Of a DNA stretch of 26,138 nt, positions 7,478 through 13,820 are shown piece after piece; within the stretch, counting starts at the first letter, position 1, and the number at the start of each line of letters is the position of its first letter. Made by a program: the position numbers and the translations under genes. The stretch comes from a virus. The notes under the pieces are model-generated. The model saw only the letters and a program-made list of their open reading frames with translations. It was not told where the DNA came from and ran no database searches. The stretch spans positions 1 through 26,138 of the IMG/VR virus record IMGVR_UViG_3300049847_000717. One strand, given 5' to 3'.

Positions 7478-7767
7478 TCAACGTCTATGATGTCGGCGAT
7501 CTCGTCCGATGCGCCGCCAATTTCAAAAATACGCTAAACGTGGATATTGACCCGTCAACCGTGACTTTCAAAGTCAAACCGCCGACGGGCGCGATCATTA
7601 CTTACGCTTATGGCGTGGACTCGCAACTTGTCAAAGATTCCGTCGGGGATTATTATGTTGATGTCAACGCCAATGCTGAGGGCACATGGCATTGGCGGTT
7701 CTTTTCGACCGGAACGGGTCAAGCGGCGGCAGAGCAAACTTTTGAGGTGCAAAAATCTTATTTTTAG
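7474..7767 (+). CDS. Small structural protein, probably Ig-like beta fold
   Basis: Ninety-seven residues with a beta-rich pattern: YDVGDLVRCAANFKN, then VTFKVKPPTGAI, then GDYYVDVNANAEGTWHWRF, ending in AEQTFEVQKS. This is typical of small immunoglobulin-like proteins found next to phage fibre genes. The phrase pairing a polarity or source term with 'V.FKVK.P.G' is known to me from phage structural gene sets, but I attach no family name. The start overlaps the repeat-protein stop (ATGA) and has a very good SD (AGGAGG) inside the preceding gene. A virion surface role is inferred from neighbours. Confidence 0.65.
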   Translation: MINVYDVGDLVRCAANFKNTLNVDIDPSTVTFKVKPPTGAIITYAYGVDSQLVKDSVGDYYVDVNANAEGTWHWRFFSTGTGQAAAEQTFEVQKSYF

Positions 7768-7780
7768 AAGGGGAAAATTT

Positions 7781-8026
7781 ATGATTGGTGAAACGACATT
7801 TACAGCAATAGCGCGGCAGGGCGTCATTAAAGTTGTCGCGGTTTGCGAATACGGAAACCGGACAGTTTCAATCAGTGAGGAAATAACTGATGAGGCTTTT
7901 ACGCAAATAATTGATGAAATTTTAAATAAAGCGATTGAATCGGTTAAAGACAATCTGAAACAAAAAGCAATGATAGCGGCGGCAGAGTCCATTGTTGTCG
8001 CAAAAACATTAGGAGAAGACGTATGA
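7781..8026 (+). CDS. Small unknown protein
   Basis: Eighty-one residues: a beta-like N-terminal third (TTFTAIARQGVIKVVAVCEYG, shortened) followed by two amphipathic helices rich in Ile, Glu, Lys and Ala. The ATG at 7781 has AAGGGG eight bases upstream. The same frame is open back to 7610, but that part overlaps the previous gene and is a shadow. The stop overlaps the next ATG (ATGA at 8023). It lies in the virion-surface block. No family is recognised. Confidence 0.6.
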   Translation: MIGETTFTAIARQGVIKVVAVCEYGNRTVSISEEITDEAFTQIIDEILNKAIESVKDNLKQKAMIAAAESIVVAKTLGEDV

Positions 8027-8703
8027 AAATCGCAGGAAACACCGCAATAAGCGGCAACATTAGCTTTTCGGTTAATCGCGGCAACGCGGGCAACTCAAAA
8101 AAATATTTTTTCAGTAAAGTAATGGAAGGTTTACCGTTTTTCGGTAACACACGCGAAGTCAATATTTGGCGTTTGAAAAATTTCGTTAATTTATGGCGCG
8201 GATTATGGCGGGTTGCTTTTGCCCGAATAATAGGAATCCCGCATATTTACGGCGTCGTTTCGATCAAAGTCTTCCGCGCATCAGGCGAAGTTGTTGATTA
8301 CGGACTTGCATCTTTGCGCGTCGTTACGGATACCGGCGTCGGCTACATCGTTGACGCTTTCCAAAATATCGTCGAAGCCGAAAATATGAAATTTCACGGT
8401 TTCGGGACAGGTGCCGCCGCCGAAGCCGCCGGAAATACCGCGCTCGGAACCGAACTGACGACGCAATACGCGGTTGATAATACGCGCCCGACAGGTTCTA
8501 CGACGGAAGGCGCGTCGGCGAATATTTACCGCTCGGTCGGCACGCTTTCGCCAGATGCCAGTTGCGCGATCACCGAACACGGAATATTTTCCGCAAGTTC
8601 GGCGGGCGTTCTTCTTGATCGAAGCGTTTTCTCGGTGGTCAATCTGAGTTCCGGCGAGAGTTTGCAGGTAACCTATGATTTGACTTTTTCAAGCGGCGGA
8701 TAA
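8023..8703 (+). CDS. Phage structural protein, probably virion-surface
   Basis: A 226-residue protein. Residues 1-80 are basic with tryptophans and aromatic residues. Residues ~90-226 carry a conserved-looking segment (DYGLASLRVVTDTGVGYIVDAF, shortened; HGFGTG; TEHGIFSA; LLDRSVF; LQVTYDLTF) that I associate with a family common in phage tail and fibre neighbourhoods, without being able to name it. The long Ser/Gly/Thr-rich beta pattern fits a virion protein. It is coupled by ATGA to the gene before it and is the last gene before a 189-base gap and the terminase genes. Confidence 0.65.
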   Translation: MKIAGNTAISGNISFSVNRGNAGNSKKYFFSKVMEGLPFFGNTREVNIWRLKNFVNLWRGLWRVAFARIIGIPHIYGVVSIKVFRASGEVVDYGLASLRVVTDTGVGYIVDAFQNIVEAENMKFHGFGTGAAAEAAGNTALGTELTTQYAVDNTRPTGSTTEGASANIYRSVGTLSPDASCAITEHGIFSASSAGVLLDRSVFSVVNLSSGESLQVTYDLTFSSGG

Positions 8704-8892
8704 CCCATAAGTCTTTTGTAGCGAATCATTTTATATTTGCGCTGACGGCGTAAATGCGGGCGCGGGCGTATTGTCGGTCAACGGTTTGGGATTACCTTTC
8801 AGCCGACACGCCGCGCCTTGACGAATTTATTTTGAAAAGGGTGGCGGCGGCAGTTTATTCTTGAGGAAAAACCAAGAAGAAACCTAGAAATT
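8704..8892 (+). other. Gap before the terminase genes
   Basis: This 189-base stretch has no convincing gene. A 36-codon frame at 8754-8864 has no SD and no membrane or domain pattern. A small stem TTTGCG/CGTAAA (about 8736-8754) has no T-run, so I see no intrinsic terminator. The end (GAGGAAAAACC about 25 bases before the ATG at 8893) is purine-rich but poorly spaced as an SD. Confidence 0.5.
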
Positions 8893-9273
8893 ATGGGCAA
8901 CGTAGCAAACTTACAACCACAAAAATCGGGTGAACCGTCCAAAAACCCGAATGGTCGCCCGAAAGGCTCGCGTAATCGCTCGACGATTCTCAAGAAATGG
9001 TTGTCCGTCAAAACTTTAATCAAGCATCCGATTACGAAAGAAGACATCAAAGTAACGGTCGAGGACGAAGTAGTTTTATCGCTGATAAAAGAAGCTCGAA
9101 AAGGCGATGTCCGGGCGATCCGTGAAATTCTCGACACGATGTATGGCAAGATCACGGAGAAAACGGAATTGACCGGCGCGGACGGCGCACCGATCAAACA
9201 CAACGTAATCGGCGAAGTTTCATTTCTGATTAACGAGATTTACAGTGATGACAGCGAATCCGGCACTGATTAA
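8893..9273 (+). CDS. terS: Terminase small subunit-like protein (DUF5681 type)
   Basis: A 126-residue basic protein. Residues 10-30 contain the motif KSGEPSKNPNGRPKGSRNRS, the marker of DUF5681, a family usually encoded directly before a large terminase and taken as a small-terminase or DNA-recognition protein. A helical middle (KEARKGDVRAIREILDTMYG) and an acidic end follow. Its last 26 bases overlap the start of the large terminase in another frame, so translation is coupled. It would recognise phage DNA and present it to the packaging motor. The function is inferred from the motif and position. Confidence 0.75.
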   Translation: MGNVANLQPQKSGEPSKNPNGRPKGSRNRSTILKKWLSVKTLIKHPITKEDIKVTVEDEVVLSLIKEARKGDVRAIREILDTMYGKITEKTELTGADGAPIKHNVIGEVSFLINEIYSDDSESGTD

Positions 9274-11644
9274 ATTTATCAATCTCGCTCACGCGGCACG
9301 TCTTCCGAAAAGTTCACTCGAAAGATTTTTGTCGGCGGGTTATGTTCCGCAACCACGGCAACTTGAATTTCACGCCGCCGCCCGCGAATCCGATCATAAT
9401 GAATTATTAACAGAAATTTGCTACGGCGGGGCGCGTGGCGGCGGCAAAACCCATTGCATTTTTGCCGGTGTTTCGATAGATGATTGTCAAATGTTCCCGG
9501 AACTGAATGTTTTATTTTTGCGAAAAAAAGCGGGTTCGGCTGAGGAAAGCGTTGATAATTTGACGCGCCGGATCTTGAGGAACATCGCGCATAAAACAAC
9601 GCGCGGATTGGTTAAATTCGCAAACGATTCAAGAATAAAAATCGGACATTTTCAATATGAAAAAGATATTGACCAATATCTGTCGCTCGAATACGATTGC
9701 ATTATTATCGAGCAAGCCGAACAACTGACGCCCGCCAAACTGATAGATATTCTTTCGGTCAACCGAACATCACGATCCGATTATAAACCGCGAATGTATT
9801 ACTCGCTCAACTGGGGCGGCGTCGGTCACGCATATTTGAAAAAGAAATTTTATTTGCCTTATCTTGAAAACAGAGAAATTGAAACGCGATTTATACCGGC
9901 GACGGTTTATGATAATCGCAAAATAAATAAAGGCTATTTAAAAAATCTTGAACAGCTTGTCGGCTGGAAGCGTAAAGCATGGCTCGAAGGTTCGCCCGAC
10001 ATTGCCGCCGGACAATTTTTTACGAATTTCAATTCGGCAATTCACATTTTGCCGCCCGAAAATATTCCGTTTATGCGCTATGCTCAATTTTGGTGCGCAT
10101 TGGATTACGGCTACGGTCATTATACTGTTTGCTATTTGCTGATGAAATCAGACGGCAAAATTTATGTTTTAGCCGAACATGCCGACCGCAAACAGCCGGT
10201 TTCTTACCACGCGGAAATGATTCACGCTTTACTTGCCCGCTTTGATCTGACGGTTGACGATCTGACGGATTTCGTTGCCGGAACCGATGTTTTCGCGCAG
10301 CGCGGCGCGCGGGATGCGGAAACGATCGCCGATCAATACGAGGAATGCGGCATCAGACTGACCGAAGCGAATACCGACAGGATAAACGGCGCGGCAATGA
10401 TTCTCAAACTTCTCGGCGATGCGGAATTAAACATCGAACCGAAACTTTTCATTTCTTCAAACTGCGCTTATCTGATCGAGTGTTTGCCAACGCTTGAACA
10501 CGACCCGAAACGCCCGGAAGATGTAAAAAAAGTTGACACGGACGAAAACGGCAACGGCGGTGATGATGCTTACGATTGTTTTGTTGCTGGAACTTTAATT
10601 ACCACAATCAGGGGACAAAAACCGATTGAGCAAATCAAAATCGGTGAATTGGTTTTAACGCGAGAAGGTTTCAAACCTGTTTTGTCGAGTTGGAAAAAAC
10701 GAAAACTTCATACGGTTTTGAAGGCTGAGTTTTCGGATGGAACGCAGATAACAGCAACGCCGAATCACCCGCTTTGGTTGGAAGAAAAAGGTTTTACTTA
10801 TCTTGACTCGTTGCGATACGGTGATATAATAAATACTATATGGCAAAACAAGTATTATCAGAAACAATTGAATTCAATGGCATCAAATTCAGACGTTATC
10901 CAAACTCTACAAAATCCAACCATAGACGCTATTACAGTCCGGGCGGCAACCATATTAAACGAGGTGTGCAATCATTACACATTGAAATATGGAAGTCAGT
11001 TCACGGTGAAATTCCTAAAGGCTCTCAAATTCACCATAAAGACGGAAATCCGCTCAATAATTCAATCGAAAATTTGGAATGTCTTACTCCAAAAGAACAT
11101 AGTCAGGAACATTTTTCTAAAACTGAGCGACTTACAAACGCGCGAAAACACATTGAAACAATCAGACCTTTGTCATCTGCTTGGCATTCATCAATTAAAG
11201 GGCGCGAATGGCATTCCAAACACGGAAAAGAAGTTTTTGGAAACAGACCGCAAGTTTCAAAATCTTGTGAACAATGCGGCGCAAATTATTCTACAAAAGT
11301 TCCATATAAATCCCGTTTTTGCTCAAATAAATGTAAATCCAAATGGCGGCGCGATAATAAAACCGACAATGTTATTAAACAATGCGAACGATGTAAAAAG
11401 GAATTTTCGTCAAATAAATACGAAGATTTCCGATTTTGCTCAAAAATCTGTTCAGCCCGTTCGACTGCATTCTTTAGCCGAGAACGGCAAATCTGACGTT
11501 TTCGCTCTTTTTGTTGCTGATTGTCACGAATATTATGCAAACGGAATTCTCGTTAAAAATTGTTTGCGATACGGGCTAATGGTTAATATTTCAACCTATG
11601 ACGCGCCCGAAAGCGGAACACCCTACGACAGTTATTTTCAATAA
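9248..11644 (+). CDS. terL: Terminase large subunit interrupted by an intein
   Basis: A 798-residue precursor; the spliced protein would be 470 residues, a normal terminase size. The ATPase has Walker A G60-GARGGGKT68 and a Walker B-like CIIIEQAEQL around residues 151-160, where EQ replaces the usual DE. The nuclease domain shows D286 (CALDYGYG), D347 (AGTDVFA) and D443 (DDAYD), the spacing expected for the RNase H-like fold. The intein follows D443 directly, and the C-extein resumes with CLRYGL, so the joined sequence DDAYDCLRYGL matches the usual D-x-x-R-Y-G end of terminases. The ATG at 9248 is preferred; a GTG directly before it (9245) is possible. The protein packages DNA into proheads. 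Until splicing occurs its nuclease centre should be disrupted. Confidence 0.9.
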   Translation: MTANPALIKFINLAHAARLPKSSLERFLSAGYVPQPRQLEFHAAARESDHNELLTEICYGGARGGGKTHCIFAGVSIDDCQMFPELNVLFLRKKAGSAEESVDNLTRRILRNIAHKTTRGLVKFANDSRIKIGHFQYEKDIDQYLSLEYDCIIIEQAEQLTPAKLIDILSVNRTSRSDYKPRMYYSLNWGGVGHAYLKKKFYLPYLENREIETRFIPATVYDNRKINKGYLKNLEQLVGWKRKAWLEGSPDIAAGQFFTNFNSAIHILPPENIPFMRYAQFWCALDYGYGHYTVCYLLMKSDGKIYVLAEHADRKQPVSYHAEMIHALLARFDLTVDDLTDFVAGTDVFAQRGARDAETIADQYEECGIRLTEANTDRINGAAMILKLLGDAELNIEPKLFISSNCAYLIECLPTLEHDPKRPEDVKKVDTDENGNGGDDAYDCFVAGTLITTIRGQKPIEQIKIGELVLTREGFKPVLSSWKKRKLHTVLKAEFSDGTQITATPNHPLWLEEKGFTYLDSLRYGDIINTIWQNKYYQKQLNSMASNSDVIQTLQNPTIDAITVRAATILNEVCNHYTLKYGSQFTVKFLKALKFTIKTEIRSIIQSKIWNVLLQKNIVRNIFLKLSDLQTRENTLKQSDLCHLLGIHQLKGANGIPNTEKKFLETDRKFQNLVNNAAQIILQKFHINPVFAQINVNPNGGAIIKPTMLLNNANDVKRNFRQINTKISDFAQKSVQPVRLHSLAENGKSDVFALFVADCHEYYANGILVKNCLRYGLMVNISTYDAPESGTPYDSYFQ
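10803..10830 (+). promoter_or_regulatory. Predicted sigma70-type promoter inside the intein
   Basis: TTGACT at 10803-10808 (five of six consensus bases), a 16-base spacer, and a perfect TATAAT at 10825-10830 preceded by TG at 10822-10823 as an extended -10. Transcription would begin about 10836-10838, two to four bases before the ATG of the HNH gene. The sequence also encodes the conserved LDSLRYGD part of intein block B, so coding and promoter functions overlap. Activity is inferred from consensus only. Confidence 0.6.
10840..11496 (+). CDS. HNH homing endonuclease encoded out of frame inside the intein
   Basis: A 218-residue protein in a frame shifted against the terminase/intein frame. 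The HNH core at residues 47-91 has the pattern H-x2-I-W then GEIPKGSQIHHKDGNPLNN, IENLE and H87, with catalytic candidates H65/H66, D68, N70 and N78. It is typical of HNH_3-type homing nucleases. Residues 20-45 (YYSPGGNHIKRG) resemble the short DNA-binding lead segments of such enzymes. Two Cys4 zinc ribbons follow: C143/C146/C161/C165 and C182/C185/C200/C204. No good SD precedes the ATG, but a promoter ends ten bases upstream, so a near-leaderless message is likely. It stops just before intein block F. It would cut intein-free terminase alleles and so drive intein spread; that target is inferred. Confidence 0.85.
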   Translation: MAKQVLSETIEFNGIKFRRYPNSTKSNHRRYYSPGGNHIKRGVQSLHIEIWKSVHGEIPKGSQIHHKDGNPLNNSIENLECLTPKEHSQEHFSKTERLTNARKHIETIRPLSSAWHSSIKGREWHSKHGKEVFGNRPQVSKSCEQCGANYSTKVPYKSRFCSNKCKSKWRRDNKTDNVIKQCERCKKEFSSNKYEDFRFCSKICSARSTAFFSRERQI

Positions 11645-11649
11645 TCTGC

Positions 11650-11671
11650 AAAAATAATTCAAAAATAATTC
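11650..11671. repeat. Tandem 11-bp direct repeat after terL
   Basis: AAAAATAATTC occurs twice in a row, beginning six bases after the terminase stop, in an A+T-rich intergenic stretch. Its role is unknown; it may be a binding site or simple slippage. Confidence 0.5.
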
Positions 11672-11701
11672 GTTTATTTTAAGTTTTAGCCTGTTTTTAA
11701 C

Positions 11702-11730
11702 TTGCAATAATAATATATCTATGTAATAAT
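11702..11730 (+). promoter_or_regulatory. Predicted promoter for the small-gene block
   Basis: TTGCAA at 11702-11707, a 17-base spacer and AATAAT at 11725-11730 preceded by TGT, an extended -10 layout. It lies in the 131-base gap after the terminase gene and would start transcription near 11737. A short hairpin TACTC/GAGTA (11737-11751) and a good SD (CGGAGAG) follow before the ATG at 11776. Both hexamers deviate from consensus, so confidence is moderate. Confidence 0.45.
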
Positions 11731-11775
11731 TAGTCATACTCTAAATGAGTAAATAAAAAAACGGAGAGTAAAACA

Positions 11776-12234
11776 ATGAAAAGTTACGCATATTATCAGG
11801 AAAATGAAATGGTGCGGGAAGCTGGTTTGGCGATGGGTTTGGGGAACCACACAAAATATGAAAAAAATCAAAAAGTATTAATTGCCGAAATCGGCGGCGC
11901 ACAGTTTTTTTATGAAGTGCAAGCCAATAATGAAAAGGCTATTGTGATGAAAGAAAGTGGTTGCGATGCGCGAATCATTGCTCCAAGTGTGCCGCGATTT
12001 TCCGGTAATGAAGTGCCGGAAAATACTTACATTAAAACAGGCAAAGAAACTTGGGATAAACCACCGCTGGAATGTGTGAATTTGCCGGTTTCTTATTCTG
12101 ATGCATGCCAGATTGCCGAAGCCAAATTGGTAAGATTAGGCGATTCGGTGAAAGTTTCAATTGAAAGTGAATCAATTGAAAGTGAAGATGAAGATAATAC
12201 GCCTTACTTCAAAGGAGATGAGTTAGTTTTTTAA
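11776..12234 (+). CDS. Unknown acidic protein, first gene of the small-gene block
   Basis: A 152-residue protein with a good SD (GGAGAG) nine bases before the ATG. The first 40 residues are helical with Gly/Met (MGLGNHTKYEKN). The middle has beta-like segments (KVLIAEIGGAQFFYEVQ, then CDARIIAPSVPRF), and the end is very acidic (SIESESIESEDEDN). Two exact copies of a 15-base unit at 12157-12186 encode the SIESE repeats, a recent slippage event. It is the first gene behind the predicted promoter at 11702. I do not recognise a family and there is no signal peptide or membrane helix. Confidence 0.65.
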   Translation: MKSYAYYQENEMVREAGLAMGLGNHTKYEKNQKVLIAEIGGAQFFYEVQANNEKAIVMKESGCDARIIAPSVPRFSGNEVPENTYIKTGKETWDKPPLECVNLPVSYSDACQIAEAKLVRLGDSVKVSIESESIESEDEDNTPYFKGDELVF

Positions 12235-12284
12235 GCGAGAACGGGCGCAAATGTCCAAAACCGAATTTTTGGATAAATTACGAA

Positions 12285-12392
12285 ATGAAATTTCAAGGCA
12301 ATTTTAATAAATCAACCCGCGCAGACATCGCTTGCTTTATCGGCGCGATTCTGTTCGGGATTCTGGCGGAGATTTTAGCGAGGTTTTTATGA
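12285..12392 (+). CDS. Mini-membrane protein, copy 1 of a paralogous pair
   Basis: Thirty-five residues: a short basic lead (MKFQGNFNKSTRAD), one hydrophobic helix (IACFIGAILFGILAEIL) and the end ARFL. The same pattern occurs in the 36-residue product at 13100: R-[AT]-D-[IV]-A-C-F, then a helix, then L-[AT]-R-F-L at the stop. That conservation supports both as real genes although each is short and the SD here is weak. The stop overlaps the next ATG (ATGA at 12389). An 18-codon frame at 12251 overlaps in a different frame and is less convincing. Function is unknown; a holin-like, toxin-like or membrane-signal role is possible. Confidence 0.6.
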   Translation: MKFQGNFNKSTRADIACFIGAILFGILAEILARFL

Positions 12393-12628
12393 AAGAAGAA
12401 ATAGACGACATCATTCAAGAAATAAAAAAGAAACGAAAAGTTGTCAGTTCGTCGGACAATTATTCTGAAACCGAATGGCAAGCGATTGATTCATACAATC
12501 TCGGATTGACCGAAGCGATTGAAATTATCGAACGAAGAAATGCTAAAGATGATAAAGGTTGTCAATTTGATGGCTTTTATCAATCGGTTCTCAGCGAGCC
12601 GGACGAAGATTTTATGATGGGGCTTTAG
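12389..12628 (+). CDS. Small unknown helical protein
   Basis: Seventy-nine residues beginning with a charged helix (MKEEIDDIIQEIKKKRK), then SETEWQAIDSYNLGLTEAIEIIERR and an acidic end (SEPDEDFMMGL). The start at 12389 is chosen because it overlaps the stop of the mini-membrane gene (ATGA). The frame is open further upstream, but that part would run through the mini-gene. The pattern is that of a soluble helical protein. No family is recognised. Confidence 0.6.
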   Translation: MKEEIDDIIQEIKKKRKVVSSSDNYSETEWQAIDSYNLGLTEAIEIIERRNAKDDKGCQFDGFYQSVLSEPDEDFMMGL

Positions 12629-12631
12629 ATT

Positions 12632-12850
12632 ATGGCATCAACAACAAAAGCAAACTTGGAAGCGACTTACGGAGTGCCGGTTTATGTCCGTTGGCACCTT
12701 GTTCCGACCGACCTTCATCCGCGTAGTTGGTATGCCGATAAAGGTGTTAAAATTCCTAAATCAGCAAAACCCGATGCGGTCAAAGGTGGTGGTCAAAAGA
12801 TGGGAAAATCCCGAATAACATTTTTGTTTCGGGAATCAAAATGGTTATGA
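12632..12850 (+). CDS. Small unknown basic protein
   Basis: Seventy-two residues, basic and rich in Lys, Trp and Gly, with the segment YVRWHLVPTDLHPRSWYADKG and a C-terminal KSRITFLFRESKWL. It starts three bases after the previous stop, and its own stop overlaps the next ATG (ATGA at 12847). No membrane helix or known motif is visible. It belongs to the same co-transcribed block, and its function is unknown. Confidence 0.55.
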   Translation: MASTTKANLEATYGVPVYVRWHLVPTDLHPRSWYADKGVKIPKSAKPDAVKGGGQKMGKSRITFLFRESKWL

Positions 12851-12861
12851 AGATTAAGGAA
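12843..12861 (+). repeat. 19-bp direct repeat, copy 1, at a gene start
   Basis: GGTTATGAAGATTAAGGAA covers the start codon and first codons of the coiled-coil gene. The identical sequence recurs at 13096-13114 over the next start. The two genes then diverge, so this is a shared initiation segment only. Confidence 0.85.
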
Positions 12862-13095
12862 ATAGATAAAATAATTGCTGAACGTGACAAATGGAAACGC
12901 AGAGCAAAACTGTTTCAGGAAGCATATCGAGACGCAGATTTTCGCGCTCTTGCTTTAGAAATTCAAAAAATGCAATTGGAAGCACTGGGCACAGATAAAG
13001 TTACAGCAATGCAAAATAAACATTTACTTAAAAAACTAATATCAGTATGCGTAGAACGCAACGAATTAGCCGCTAGGCTGAAAAAGTATGAGTAA
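12847..13095 (+). CDS. Small coiled-coil protein
   Basis: Eighty-two residues, almost entirely helical and charged (KIIAERDKWKRRAKLFQEAY, later ERNELAARLKKYE), consistent with a coiled coil. The start at 12847 (ATGA overlap) is preferred to the in-frame ATG at 12841. The first codons lie in a 19-base sequence that is repeated exactly at the start of the gene at 13100. Function is unknown. Confidence 0.6.
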   Translation: MKIKEIDKIIAERDKWKRRAKLFQEAYRDADFRALALEIQKMQLEALGTDKVTAMQNKHLLKKLISVCVERNELAARLKKYE

Positions 13096-13114
13096 GGTTA
13101 TGAAGATTAAGGAA
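13096..13114 (+). repeat. 19-bp direct repeat, copy 2, at a gene start
   Basis: This is an exact copy of 12843-12861, again placing ATGAAGATTAAG at a gene start, 253 bases from the first copy. It suggests a local duplication or recombination between neighbouring small genes. Confidence 0.85.
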
Positions 13115-13210
13115 TTTATCAAGGTCTGCCCTTCCCGAACGGACGTTGCGTGCTTTAGCGCGGCGGTTGGGCTGGCAATTTTAGTTTGGATCTTGACGAG
13201 GTTTTTATAA
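13100..13210 (+). CDS. Mini-membrane protein, copy 2 of a paralogous pair
   Basis: Thirty-six residues: MKIKEFIKVCPSRTD, a hydrophobic helix (VACFSAAVGLAILVWIL) and the end TRFL. It matches the product at 12285 in R-T/A-D, V/I-A-C-F and the final RFL, and both genes end in the same DNA word CGAGGTTTTTAT. The first 15 bases are shared with the coiled-coil gene start at 12847, so the gene looks like a mosaic of two neighbours. It starts five bases after the previous stop. Function is unknown. Confidence 0.6.
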   Translation: MKIKEFIKVCPSRTDVACFSAAVGLAILVWILTRFL

Positions 13211-13215
13211 GCATA

Positions 13216-13407
13216 ATGGCAAAACTTGAATGTATAAAATGCAAAGAATATATCTATATTCCGAGAGCAGAACGCAACAAGGACGAGGAAATAGAATATA
13301 AATCATTCTGTTCTACGCATCAAGATCTTCCGTGTTATGTATGTTGGAAGTATCTCACAATAGAAGAAACAGATAAAATATTGGATGAAGAAATTTTAGA
13401 ATATTAA
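13216..13407 (+). CDS. Small zinc-ribbon protein
   Basis: Sixty-three residues with a four-cysteine layout: C-x2-C near the start (CIKCKEY), then FCSTHQ and CYVCW, the second C-x2-C. This would bind one zinc ion in a ribbon fold, with a possible extra Cys/His ligand. The C-terminus is acidic (IEETDKILDEEILEY). The ATG at 13216 gives the compact domain; the same frame is open back to 13186 but without an SD. It could bind nucleic acid or protein. No named family is assigned. Confidence 0.6.
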   Translation: MAKLECIKCKEYIYIPRAERNKDEEIEYKSFCSTHQDLPCYVCWKYLTIEETDKILDEEILEY

Positions 13408-13409
13408 TT

Positions 13410-13757
13410 ATGGCTATTGATATAGAAGGTCTAATAACTTATGAGGAATTTGACAATGAAAAAGGGAAATTCGTTAAAAAATTTCCACAACAAAAAGTTG
13501 AAATTATGAAAAACAAACTTGAATTAGAATCAATAATGATTGAGGGCATATTACCGATCTCGCAAATCTTTGCCCGCATCGGCGAGAAACTTTACCCGGT
13601 AACAGACGTTGAAAAAGCGGTCGGCGGCGGCAATTTGATCTTTACGGTCAATTACAAGCCGGGCAGACCTTTCAAATATGCTTCGGATAACGAACGCCGG
13701 GCGGCAAAACGAGAGTCTTGGAAAAAGGCGAATGCGCGGCGGAAAAAAGTAAAATAG
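13410..13757 (+). CDS. Small unknown protein with basic tail
   Basis: A 115-residue protein with an acidic and hydrophobic first two-thirds (IEGLITYEEFDNEKG, later YPVTDVEKAVGGGNLIFTV) and a strongly basic end (KPGRPFKYASDNERRAAKR, then KKANARRKKVK) that could contact nucleic acid. It starts two bases after the zinc-ribbon stop. No domain is recognised. The last ~70 residues have the GGC/GCG-rich codon style of the structural genes, unlike the A+T-rich first part. Confidence 0.6.
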   Translation: MAIDIEGLITYEEFDNEKGKFVKKFPQQKVEIMKNKLELESIMIEGILPISQIFARIGEKLYPVTDVEKAVGGGNLIFTVNYKPGRPFKYASDNERRAAKRESWKKANARRKKVK

Positions 13758-13820
13758 GGCAAACTTACCGAAACCGCGACGGGCAAACAATAGCGGTAAA
13801 ATAAAATTGAGGTAAAAACT

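Larger units (their letters stand above)
10577..11560 (+). mobile_element. Intein in the large terminase, 328 residues
   Basis: Splicing blocks are clear. Block A starts with the nucleophile C444 (CFVAGTLITTIRGQKPIEQI). Block B has the TxxH motif as TPNHPLW followed by LDSLRYGD. Block F/G at the end reads DCHEYYANGILVKN, finishing in the terminal N771, with C772 as the +1 residue. A histidine is missing before the last Asn (KN in place of the common HN), which some active inteins tolerate. Between residue ~533 and ~749 the in-frame translation shows no LAGLIDADG or HNH motif; this stretch is overprinted by a separate HNH gene in another frame (10840-11496). The boundaries are read directly from the motifs. 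Confidence 0.9.

Noticed and set aside
7610-7781. Longer N-terminus for the gene at 7781
   Set aside because: The extension overlaps the previous gene entirely in another frame, while the ATG at 7781 has a good SD.
8754-8864. 36-codon frame in the gap before terS
   Set aside because: There is no SD, no membrane helix and no paralogue in the window, so it is noted only as part of the gap.
10850-11490. In-frame LAGLIDADG or HNH endonuclease domain within the intein
   Set aside because: The terminase-frame translation has neither motif; the HNH motif is only in the shifted frame.
12251-12307. 18-codon frame (MSKTEFLDKLRNEISRQF)
   Set aside because: It overlaps the mini-membrane gene at 12285, which is better supported by its paralogue at 13100.
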